From DATLBY01 sp035526665 (GTDB lineage: Bacteria; Acidobacteriota; Terriglobia; Bryobacterales; Bryobacteraceae): 6,099 bases of DNA. The stretch lies in contig DATLBY010000413.1 in assembly GCA_035526665.1 (NCBI GenBank), forward strand, positions 1-6,099, in the 5' to 3' direction. The notes under the pieces were generated by a model, which worked only from the letters and a program-made list of their open reading frames with translations, ran no database searches and was not told where the DNA came from. Shown one piece after another: positions 1 through 6,099 of this stretch. Numbering within the stretch: the first letter of the stretch is position 1; every line of letters begins with the position of its first letter. Made by a program: the position numbers and the translations under genes.

Positions 1-1832
1 CTGGCGCCCGTCAGGTTAGTGCCCTGAAGGGTCAGCGTAAACGTGGTGTCGATTTTTCCGGTGCCAGGCGACAGCGAGCTTAGCGTCGGCAGATTCGCGG
101 CACGGTCCCGGTCTCCCCGGTCATCCTTGCCGTTTTTGTCCTCCATCTCGCCCCGCACCGCATCGATGCGTCCCACCACCTGACGGGTGGTGAGATCGAT
201 CAGCACGATATTCCCTGTCCCCTGGTTGGTGACGATCAACCAATTGTCCTTCGTGTCGATAGCGAGCGCACGCACTCCTGTTTCGGCGCGAATCAAGACC
301 GGCGAGCCGGTAAACGTGGTCGCGCCCGCAGCCAGTTGCAGCAGCGACACAGAGCCGCCGGTCTGATTTGCAATAAACACATTGTTACCCGCGATCGCGA
401 TGTCATTGGAACCGCCCGACCGTTCTGGATTCGCTGCTACTGACGTGGTTGCGCCAGTAGTCAGGTTCAACAGGATGACCCTGCCGTCTGGTCCGGAAGC
501 CGGCTCCGTAATCAGCGCCAGCAGGGAACTCACAACCACAATCGATTGGGGACGCGTGCTGGCGCCCAGATCATACGTGCGAACTAAGGCGCCGGTATTC
601 AGGTCGACAACGCTGACCGACCCGGCATTCTCATTTGTAATATACGCGCGGGAAGTGGCTGTATCTACTGCGATCCCCCTGGGTGCGTGTCCCGTGGCGA
701 TCGTGCGAACGACGGCCCGGGTAGTCAGGTCGATAACGGAAACGTTATCCGTCTCGCCGTTCAGTACGGCCGCCAGATTATTCGAAATCGCGACAGCGAC
801 GGGCCCACTGCCGACCGGCACCTGGGCAACCACCATGTAAGTGGTGAGGTCGATAATCGCGGCCTTGCCGAGATCCCGCTCCGCCACCACGGCGAATTTG
901 CCCGTTGAGTTCACGGCGATAGCCACGGGTTCCGCTCCATTGGGAAGCGCGATAGTTTTGATCACCTTCCGCTGCACCAGGTCAACTACACGCACAACGT
1001 CGTCGTTCTCGTCGGTGACCACGGCCAGGCTGGTGGTAGGCACCCACGCAAGTCCCGCAATTTCACGATTGCGGCTTTCATTGTCCTCGTCGTCCTGGAA
1101 GGCTCCCTGGCCCTTGTTCGGCAGCAGCACCACCTCCACAATGTTGCTGCTCTTCTCGCCTGAGCGGATGATGACCGGTACCCGGCCCGCGCCGGCGAGT
1201 GCGTCCGGGATCTGCACGTTCACCTGTTGCAGTCCGGCGCAGCAGGGGGCGTCACCGGCGAATAGAACCGTCACCGGCACTCCGCCGATGGTGACCACCG
1301 GGGTGGTCGAGGCGTCGATCCCGGTCGCGAAAATCGATAAGAACGTTGATCGATTGAGCGTAGTCGTACTAAAAGAACCTAGCCCATAAGTGATCGCATT
1401 AAGGATTGCGCCGTCCCGCGTGCCGCTGCCCGATAGCGAAAAAATACCGGGAGCCGGCGATTTCTCTACTTGAACCGGTCCCGTCTTGGTTCCCGTGGAC
1501 GAGGTGAGCGTCAGGGTCTGGGATCCCAGCGGAGTAGTACGGCCCAGGACCGCGTTGACCTGTGTCGGTGAGACATAGAATAGTGTCGCTTTGACTCCGC
1601 CTACCGTCACCATCACCCCTCCGAGCGTCTCTGGCGGGTTGGCGGCATCGGCTACACGGGCAGTGCCTGTAGTGAGTTGCAGTCCAAAAATTGTGACGAT
1701 GCTCCCCGGTGCGACACTCCCGTTGGGTGTTAACGAGGCGGCGTTTACCACCTGTAAGCTCTGGGCATACGCAAGTGAAGAAAACGCGGCGAATGCAGCC
1801 GCCAGCGTTATCAATGGCAATAGTTTTTTCAT
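1..1832 (-). CDS. Secreted TIGR03437-domain / seven-bladed YVTN beta-propeller protein (3' end beyond window)
   Basis: The reverse strand reads without a stop from ATG at 1832-1830 to the left edge: 610 codons plus two bases, C-terminus missing. Residues 1-23 are a Sec signal peptide (Lys-Lys, hydrophobic core, AYA before QS). Residues ~27-236 match the Solibacter-type TIGR03437 domain: VVNAASL, GSIVTIFG, YVSPTQVNA and QQVNVQIP, with adjacent cysteines at 197-198. Residues ~258-557 are seven propeller repeats of 40-47 residues, each carrying a VxDLTT-like strand. A very charged linker (558-578) leads into LTLQGTNLTGA, which looks like the start of an IPT/TIG Ig-like domain. The start is fixed by an AGGAGG five bases upstream. 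The protein is probably exported; a binding or cell-surface scaffold role is inferred, with no catalytic motif seen. TIGR03437 was named as a C-terminal domain, so its place at the N-terminus is unusual. The gene is divergent from the transporter gene. Existence is near certain; function is unknown. Confidence 0.92.
   Translation of the reverse strand, partial: MKKLLPLITLAAAFAAFSSLAYAQSLQVVNAASLTPNGSVAPGSIVTIFGLQLTTGTARVADAANPPETLGGVMVTVGGVKATLFYVSPTQVNAVLGRTTPLGSQTLTLTSSTGTKTGPVQVEKSPAPGIFSLSGSGTRDGAILNAITYGLGSFSTTTLNRSTFLSIFATGIDASTTPVVTIGGVPVTVLFAGDAPCCAGLQQVNVQIPDALAGAGRVPVIIRSGEKSSNIVEVVLLPNKGQGAFQDDEDNESRNREIAGLAWVPTTSLAVVTDENDDVVRVVDLVQRKVIKTIALPNGAEPVAIAVNSTGKFAVVAERDLGKAAIIDLTTYMVVAQVPVGSGPVAVAISNNLAAVLNGETDNVSVIDLTTRAVVRTIATGHAPRGIAVDTATSRAYITNENAGSVSVVDLNTGALVRTYDLGASTRPQSIVVVSSLLALITEPASGPDGRVILLNLTTGATTSVAANPERSGGSNDIAIAGNNVFIANQTGGSVSLLQLAAGATTFTGSPVLIRAETGVRALAIDTKDNWLIVTNQGTGNIVLIDLTTRQVVGRIDAVRGEMEDKNGKDDRGDRDRAANLPTLSSLSPGTGKIDTTFTLTLQGTNLTGA
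162..1061 (-). repeat. Seven tandem propeller-blade repeats within the secreted protein
   Basis: Seven degenerate protein repeats lie in residues ~258-557 of the secreted protein. The recurring strand begins at residues 282 (VVDLVQRKV), 326 (IIDLTTYMV), 366 (VIDLTTRAV), 408 (VVDLNTGAL), 454 (LLNLTTGAT), 497 (LLQLAAGAT) and 544 (LIDLTTRQV), so the period is 40-47 residues. On the plus strand the DNA shows diverged copies of an AGGTCGATAA-like word at about 600, 727 and 846. Seven blades would close one full propeller, a common number for YVTN/WD-like folds. Blades five and six are the most diverged. Blade boundaries are my estimate by eye. Confidence 0.8.
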
Positions 1833-1837
1833 TTGGT

Positions 1838-1843
1838 CCTCCT
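1838..1843 (-). promoter_or_regulatory. Strong ribosome binding site of the secreted propeller gene
   Basis: On the minus strand AGGAGG is followed by ACCAA and then ATG at 1832. This is a full consensus Shine-Dalgarno site at five-base spacing and it decides the start of the signal-peptide-bearing protein. Confidence 0.85.
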
Positions 1844-1845
1844 GG

Positions 1846-1857
1846 ACTATGCATAGT
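1846..1857. promoter_or_regulatory. 12-base perfect palindrome in the divergent intergenic region (candidate operator)
   Basis: ACTATGCATAGT is identical to its reverse complement. It lies two bases upstream of the AGGAGG of the minus gene and about 70 bases upstream of the transporter start. It overlaps further short palindromes (AGTACT, CTTAAG) up to base 1864. A weak minus-strand -10-like hexamer, TACTAT (1858-1853), sits inside it, but no good -35 box is visible. It could be a repressor site for one or both divergent genes, part of the minus promoter, or chance. No known operator consensus is recognised. Confidence 0.35.
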
Positions 1858-1916
1858 ACTTAAGCACCTCTGGTTCCATCATCACGGCAGAGAAGAATCG
1901 TTGGGGGACATAGGCC

Positions 1917-1921
1917 AAAGG
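1917..1921 (+). promoter_or_regulatory. Ribosome binding site supporting a TTG start for the transporter
   Basis: AAAGG lies six bases before the TTG at 1928-1930. An in-frame TAA at 1922-1924 rules out any longer N-terminus. The next in-frame TTG (1958) has no purine-rich site before it, so 1928 is the best start. Confidence 0.55.
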
Positions 1922-1927
1922 TAATAT

Positions 1928-3298
1928 TTGGCTTCGGCGCCGGGTTATACTCACTCCTTGCCTAGTGGCCCGTACCTTGTTGCAGTTACCGTCGGCGCAA
2001 TCGTCTTGCTGCTGGCTCTGATTCTGGTCGTGCGTCTGCACGCCTTCCTCGCTTTGCTGATTACCAGCCTGGCTCTCGGCCTGGCCGCGGGCATGCCGGC
2101 GGTTAAGCTCCTCAAGTCGGTGCAGGCCGGCATCGGAGACGCGCTCAGCTTCATCGCGGTCGTTATCGGACTTGGCGCGATGATCGGGCGCTTTATTGAA
2201 CATTCCGGGGGAGGCCGGGCGCTGGCGGACTGGCTCATCGAGAAATTCGGGCGCAAGCGCGCGCCCTGGGCCATGCTGACTGCGGCATTTCTAGTCGGTC
2301 TGCCGGTCTTTTTCGAAGTCGGCTTCATCATTCTCGCGCCGCTCGCCTGGAATCTGGCAAGGGAATCGAAGCGATCGCTATTGCTCTATGGGATGCCGTT
2401 GGCCGCCGCCATGACCATCACCCATTCGCTGGTTCCTCCTCATCCGGCGCCCTCCGTTGCCGTGCAACTCATGGGCGCTGACCTCGGCCGTACCATCCTG
2501 TATGGCATTGCGCTGTCGATTCCGCTCATGATCATCGGCGGAATGGTTTACGGCGGCTGGATCGCAAGGCGCATATCTCCCGCGCTCCCGAAGATCGCCG
2601 AGTTGCCGCCCAGCACGGAAAGCACTTTTCCAGGTAGGCCGCCGGCTGTCGCGACGGTTGTCTTTCTCCTGGTGCTGCCTGTGCTCTTAATCTTTGCAGC
2701 AACGCTAGCCGATATTTTCAAATCTCCGGGTAAGCCGCTGTACGACTTCCTGGGCCATCCTTTTACCGCGCTCCTGGCTACACTGCTCGTTATTATGATC
2801 TGCTTTGGATTTCGCCGCGGCATGAGCCGGCAGCAGGTTACCGATCTTGCCACGGACTCCCTCGCGCCGGTCGCCACTCTGCTCCTGATTATCGGCGGCG
2901 GCGGCGCATTCAAGCAGGTGATTGTGGACTGCGGCGTGGCGCCCTACGCCGGTAAACTCCTGGCCGCGACCTCCATTTCGCCGCTATTGGTCTGTTTCGT
3001 GACGGCAGCCGGACTAAGGGCGGCTCAAGGGTCTGCTACAGTTGCCATCGTCACCGCGGCGGGAATTTTGGCGCCTCTCATGAAGCAGTTCTCCGGCTAT
3101 AGTCCTGAGATCCTGGTGCTGGCGACCTGCTGCGGCGGCAGCAGCCTGGGCCACGTCAACGATGCCGGCTTTTGGCTGGTCAAGGAGTATCTCGGCATGA
3201 CGGTGGGTGAGACGCTGCGAAGTTGGACCGTAATGAAAGTGATTGCCAGCTCCTGCGGCATCGGCCTCCTCCTGCTGGCGCATGCCGTGCTCCGGTAG
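1928..3298 (+). CDS. GntP-family gluconate (organic acid):H+ symporter
   Basis: This 456-residue polytopic inner-membrane protein is typical in length for the GntP family (TC 2.A.8; E. coli relatives are about 440-450). These proteins import gluconate or related sugar acids, and some members carry D-serine, with protons. Family signatures in order are AGMPAVKLLKSVQAGIG (54-70), GLGAMIGRFIEHSGG (81-95), VFFEVGFI (127-134), THSLVPPHPAP (165-175), IIGGGGAFKQVIVDCGV (321-337), RAAQGSATVA (364-373) and GHVNDAGFWLVKEY (408-421). They align by recall with E. coli GntT segments such as IIGGGGAFKQVLVDSGV and SHVNDPGFW. Hydrophobic helices fill the protein, with a polar central loop at ~214-240. The start is TTG with AAAGG six bases upstream. 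The family is nearly certain, but the substrate cannot be read from sequence. No gluconate kinase or sugar-acid dehydratase gene is in the window to suggest one. A DUF4230 gene follows after nine bases. Confidence 0.95.
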   Translation: MASAPGYTHSLPSGPYLVAVTVGAIVLLLALILVVRLHAFLALLITSLALGLAAGMPAVKLLKSVQAGIGDALSFIAVVIGLGAMIGRFIEHSGGGRALADWLIEKFGRKRAPWAMLTAAFLVGLPVFFEVGFIILAPLAWNLARESKRSLLLYGMPLAAAMTITHSLVPPHPAPSVAVQLMGADLGRTILYGIALSIPLMIIGGMVYGGWIARRISPALPKIAELPPSTESTFPGRPPAVATVVFLLVLPVLLIFAATLADIFKSPGKPLYDFLGHPFTALLATLLVIMICFGFRRGMSRQQVTDLATDSLAPVATLLLIIGGGGAFKQVIVDCGVAPYAGKLLAATSISPLLVCFVTAAGLRAAQGSATVAIVTAAGILAPLMKQFSGYSPEILVLATCCGGSSLGHVNDAGFWLVKEYLGMTVGETLRSWTVMKVIASSCGIGLLLLAHAVLR

Positions 3299-3307
3299 CG
3301 AATCACG

Positions 3308-3889
3308 ATGAAAAATTCACGCCTACTAACGGCAGGGTTCCTGATAATCGCCATACTCGCGGCTTATTTGCTTCTGCGCCGTCCCGCGCGGCCGGACCCG
3401 GGCGCGCCCGCCGTCCTGGCCCAGGTACAACAACTGAATGAACTCGCGACCGTGAAGTACACGATTCAAAAAGTCGTCGGACTGAAAGAGCAGAAGCAAC
3501 CGGTCGGGCAGGAGTCGATTCTGCTGATTGTACAGGCAAGCGTACGGGCAGGCATCAATCTCGCGGGGCTGAGCGCTCAGGACATTGCGATCCTCCGCGA
3601 TGGAACGGTGGAGATCGGGCTGCCGCCCGCCAGGATTCTGGGTGTTGCGATCGACGAAAAGGAGACCAGGGTGTGGGACCGCCAGAAGACCTGGTGGGCT
3701 CCCTGGGTGCCCTACAGCCTCGACTTGGAACAGAAGGCCAGGCTTTTGGGTATGGAAAGTGTCAAGCAGGGAGCCCTGGACATGGGAATACTGGCCCAGG
3801 CCCAGCGAAACGCGGAAATTTCCATTCGCGGCCTGCTATCCCTCGCGGGCATAAAGTCAGTGCGGTTTGTAGCCGCGAAGGCCACTTAG
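3308..3889 (+). CDS. Membrane-anchored DUF4230 family protein
   Basis: This 193-residue protein has one N-terminal transmembrane anchor (residues ~6-23, followed by RR) and a soluble domain at ~36-190 that should lie outside the cytoplasm. The domain resembles DUF4230 (Pfam PF14014): LNELATVKYTIQKVVGLK (43-60), a central strand leading into ASVRAGINLAGL (77-88), GTVEIGLPPARILGVAID (99-116), a Trp-rich WWAPWVP segment (129-135), then a helix from ~140 to ~180 ending in GIKSVRF. The biochemical function of the family is not established, and no catalytic residues can be proposed. ATG at 3308 follows the transporter stop by nine bases with no clear Shine-Dalgarno site, which suggests translation coupled to the transporter gene. 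The stop at 3887-3889 leaves three bases before the stop of the convergent gene. The family call is by recall of its motifs and is fairly sure. Confidence 0.85.
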   Translation: MKNSRLLTAGFLIIAILAAYLLLRRPARPDPGAPAVLAQVQQLNELATVKYTIQKVVGLKEQKQPVGQESILLIVQASVRAGINLAGLSAQDIAILRDGTVEIGLPPARILGVAIDEKETRVWDRQKTWWAPWVPYSLDLEQKARLLGMESVKQGALDMGILAQAQRNAEISIRGLLSLAGIKSVRFVAAKAT

Positions 3890-3892
3890 CTC

Positions 3893-6099
3893 TTACTGTA
3901 GCGTGCTGGCCGCGGCCAACCCCGTGGTCGTGGTTAAGGCCGCCTCATCGAATACCACCGGCTCAGGCGCGCTGATGGCGGGAGTGCGATTCAGCGTGCG
4001 TCGCGCGAATCGGTATCCCCAATAGTAGATATTCCCTCGCAGGATGGCGTACCTGCCTTCCAGCACAAGACGCCGCATGAATCGTCCCGTGGCATTGCGC
4101 TCCCTTGCGGGCGCGTCTCCCAGCGGTTCGAAAGAGTTCGCATTGCAGTCGCGCAGCGTGATCACCGCCAGCCGGCCATCGGTCGATATCGCCGGTCCCC
4201 CCGCCGTGCTTACATGCGGCCGCTCCACCAGTTGCACTTTTTCCATGCAGCCCGCGAACGTCAGGTCGTCAATCACCTTCAAGCGCTCTCGATCAATCTG
4301 TGGATCGATGCCGTGAGTGAATGTTTTCCCTCCGTCGCGAAAGCGAATCCCAGTGTCGTGTGTCGCCGCGCCCAACCAAACCTTATTCCCGCCGAGTGAC
4401 TCCGGCCGCTCCCAGATGCGCAGATGATGCCGCTTGGACATCGTATTGAAAGATTTTTGAAACATGTGATCCGGCGTCAATCCTTCCAGCAGCATGGTGG
4501 ACATGGGGGCAGTAGGATATCCGTGCTGCGCCGACATAGCTTTATAGACGCGAACCGCGGAGCGCGGAGTCAGAAGCTCCGACGGGGACCATCCGGCGGC
4601 CGAGAAGGCGGCGTTTAGCTGATCCTCCGACCCGACAAACATTACATTGGTGATATCCCCGAGGCGCTGGGAGGACCCGCGGGTTGTCCGGATGGGAACG
4701 TTTGCAGCTAGTTGCAGGAGAGCCTCCGGCGGAGCCTCCGCTTCAGGCTCTTTCTCAAATGGACCCGCCACCGGCAGCCTCGAAATGGATAGGAAAAGCT
4801 CCGTGCCGGGCGGCAAATGAATCTCCGGCTCGGGCAACGGAACAGCGTAGAATCGCGCCGCAATGATCCCGGCCACGGCAACCGGGGCGAACGTGGTGCG
4901 TTCGCAAAGAAAGTGAGAAACCCCGGCAAAGCCCCCAGCAGTCCGCATGAACAAGGCGGAATCGGGCCGGCTCCACATCCCGAGCAGGAAACCGGGCGCG
5001 CCGCCGGCGGCCAGAATGCCCTTCACCCGGCCCGTGGGACTCACCTGCTCCCGCGCGTTATCGATGGACATCAGCTGCGTTTTAATCGCCTTGGCGGAAC
5101 CGTCCGGTTGCAGCCACTGGTTGAATTCCAAATCGATGGACGCCCGCTCGTGAATCAGTCCGCGTCCTACGCTCACCACTTTGAGAATTCGACCCAGCAG
5201 GACGCTGCCCCGCGGCAGGATCACATCGTCCCGCTCCTTCACCGGAGCCAGGACCACCGCGCGGATAACGTCGCCCGGCTTCGAGGCGTAGCTGGATACA
5301 TGAGTCTGCAGCCTCACCTGAGCTGCGACAGTGGAGCGTTGCAGAGGAATGCTCCCGGCGCGCGCCGTCAACGCACAGAATATCCCCACCAGCAAAGCCG
5401 CGGCAGCCGCCCGCCAGCTGCGCGCCATCCGGGCGGCAGGAACCCGCGTCAAAGCGATGCTCCCGGCGCAAGCCACTAAACTCAGGGTGATGCCCGCCAG
5501 GCAATCGGCCACGTAATGATAACGTCCGTAGATCGTCGCGAGGGTAACCAGAGCCGCGTGAATCAGCAGACCGCGGCCGAGCCACTTTTTCTCGGGCAGC
5601 GTCCGCATCATCGCGAAGGCGGCCGAAAAGCCCGCCGTCACATGCCCGCTTGGAAAAACGCTAGTGTGAATATCGCCAAAATTCAGAATCCAAATATTGA
5701 ACTTCCTCCAGACGGTGAGAATGGTAGGCAGGTCTTGCCCGGGAAACTCCAGCCGTGGCGAAGCCGAGGGAAAATGCGGCAAAAGAGCGTAGGCCAGCAG
5801 CGTGCCGAGCAGGAACGTGAACAGAAAACGGTCCACCCGCTCGCGGTGTCCCCACACATAGAACGCAGCAATGCACAGCGGCGGCACCGCGTAAACCAGT
5901 ACATAAGAGATTTCGAGAATCGAAGGTATCAGGCGTCCCAGGCTCTCTACCGCCGACCGGAACCCGTACCCATATAGCACCGCATGATCCCACGTCAGCC
6001 ACGATTGTTCTAGGTCTCTCAGGCGTGCCGCTGGCTGAAACCAGTCGACCTCCCAGTAGGCAGCCAGCACCAGCGGAGCGGGCATCCAGTCCCGCAGGT
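3893..6099 (-). CDS. PAP2-family lipid phosphatase/phosphotransferase with C-terminal LssY_C domain (5' end beyond window)
   Basis: The frame ends at TAA 3895-3893 and is open to the right edge. The first visible Met codon is at 6085, but L-R-D-W precedes it in frame and the true start is probably outside. Residues below count from that Met. Residues ~20-215 are a PAP2 domain with several membrane helices: FPSASPRL (105-112), FPSGH (144-148) and GRYHYVADC (187-195). His148, His190 and Asp194 are the expected catalytic residues. The pattern resembles the PAP2_3 branch (Aur1-like inositol phosphotransferases) more than classical PAP2, which has K-x6-RP. A further helix (~224-242) precedes an unassigned region (~245-440) with two LPxG(S/T)xL motifs. 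Residues ~463-645 match LssY_C (HHLRIW 553-558, VWLGAATHDTG 569-579, HGIDPQIDRER 591-601). The likely role is phospholipid or lipid-linked phosphate turnover in the envelope; the substrate is unknown. Its tail converges on the DUF4230 gene. Confidence 0.92.
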   Translation of the reverse strand, partial: LRDWMPAPLVLAAYWEVDWFQPAARLRDLEQSWLTWDHAVLYGYGFRSAVESLGRLIPSILEISYVLVYAVPPLCIAAFYVWGHRERVDRFLFTFLLGTLLAYALLPHFPSASPRLEFPGQDLPTILTVWRKFNIWILNFGDIHTSVFPSGHVTAGFSAAFAMMRTLPEKKWLGRGLLIHAALVTLATIYGRYHYVADCLAGITLSLVACAGSIALTRVPAARMARSWRAAAAALLVGIFCALTARAGSIPLQRSTVAAQVRLQTHVSSYASKPGDVIRAVVLAPVKERDDVILPRGSVLLGRILKVVSVGRGLIHERASIDLEFNQWLQPDGSAKAIKTQLMSIDNAREQVSPTGRVKGILAAGGAPGFLLGMWSRPDSALFMRTAGGFAGVSHFLCERTTFAPVAVAGIIAARFYAVPLPEPEIHLPPGTELFLSISRLPVAGPFEKEPEAEAPPEALLQLAANVPIRTTRGSSQRLGDITNVMFVGSEDQLNAAFSAAGWSPSELLTPRSAVRVYKAMSAQHGYPTAPMSTMLLEGLTPDHMFQKSFNTMSKRHHLRIWERPESLGGNKVWLGAATHDTGIRFRDGGKTFTHGIDPQIDRERLKVIDDLTFAGCMEKVQLVERPHVSTAGGPAISTDGRLAVITLRDCNANSFEPLGDAPARERNATGRFMRRLVLEGRYAILRGNIYYWGYRFARRTLNRTPAISAPEPVVFDEAALTTTTGLAAASTLQ

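Noticed and set aside
382..1389. Two consecutive plus-strand open frames (382-840 and 841-1389)
   Set aside because: They are antisense to the secreted propeller gene, in a frame kept open by GC-rich codon bias. The translations are Ser/Thr/Arg-rich, lack domain motifs and have no ribosome site.
1399..1854. Minus-strand open frame of 151 codons inside the secreted-protein gene
   Set aside because: It is out of frame with the signal-peptide/TIGR03437 reading, has low-information composition and no ribosome site at its start.
1901..1927. TTGGGG...TAATAT as a promoter for the transporter gene
   Set aside because: The spacer is only 15 bases and the -10-like hexamer abuts the start codon, so transcription would begin inside the gene.
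3907..3918. Perfect palindrome TGGCCGCGGCCA near the convergent gene ends, considered as a terminator
   Set aside because: It lies in the last codons of the PAP2/LssY_C gene, has no loop without breaking pairs and no T-run on either side. GC-only palindromes of this size are common in GC-rich coding DNA.
4817..5479. Plus-strand open frame of 220 codons opposite the PAP2/LssY_C gene
   Set aside because: The composition is rich in Arg, Gln, His, Gly and Pro, as expected of an antisense shadow. The opposite strand carries clear domain motifs across the same stretch.
5082..5585. Minus-strand open frame of 167 codons overlapping the PAP2/LssY_C gene in another frame
   Set aside because: Gly/Arg-rich translation without recognisable motifs; the overlapping frame continues the PAP2 gene with sensible sequence.
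1..6099. Mobile element, CRISPR array, tRNA or defence system
   Set aside because: I saw no transposase or integrase motifs, no evenly spaced direct repeats at DNA level beyond the propeller-blade codons, no cloverleaf and no defence domains. All but about 107 bases are accounted for by four genes.

Overview
This window looks like chromosomal DNA of an acidobacterium close to the Candidatus Solibacter / Bryobacterales group. The main evidence is the gene at the left edge. It encodes a secreted protein with the ~210-residue domain modelled as TIGR03437, which is heavily expanded in Solibacter-type genomes, joined to a YVTN-type beta-propeller. The DNA is GC-rich throughout and densely coding. 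No RNA gene, insertion sequence, CRISPR array, integrase or phage gene is visible. This is ordinary, well-packed chromosome rather than a mobile island.

Layout. (1) Bases 1-1832, minus strand: one uninterrupted reading frame of 610 codons that runs off the left edge, giving signal peptide, TIGR03437 domain, seven-bladed propeller, charged linker and the start of an Ig-like (IPT/TIG-type) domain. (2) Bases 1833-1927: a 95-base divergent intergenic region with a strong AGGAGG ribosome site for the minus gene, a 12-base perfect palindrome and a weaker ribosome site for the plus gene. (3) Bases 1928-3298, plus: a GntP-family gluconate/organic-acid:H+ symporter starting at TTG. (4) Bases 3308-3889, plus: a membrane-anchored DUF4230 protein, nine bases downstream and probably co-transcribed. 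(5) Bases 3893-6099, minus: a large membrane protein with an N-terminal PAP2-type lipid phosphatase/phosphotransferase domain, an unassigned middle region and a C-terminal LssY_C domain. Its 5' end probably lies beyond the right edge.

How the parts relate. The symporter and the DUF4230 protein form a likely two-gene operon, divergent from the propeller gene, so the 95-base region should serve both directions. The operon meets the PAP2/LssY_C gene tail to tail with only three bases between the stop codons. All four proteins appear to be secreted or membrane-associated, but nothing in the sequence ties them into one pathway. I found no convincing undescribed system. The most noteworthy points are the domain orders of the two partial genes, the palindrome in the divergent promoter region and the transporter-DUF4230 pairing.
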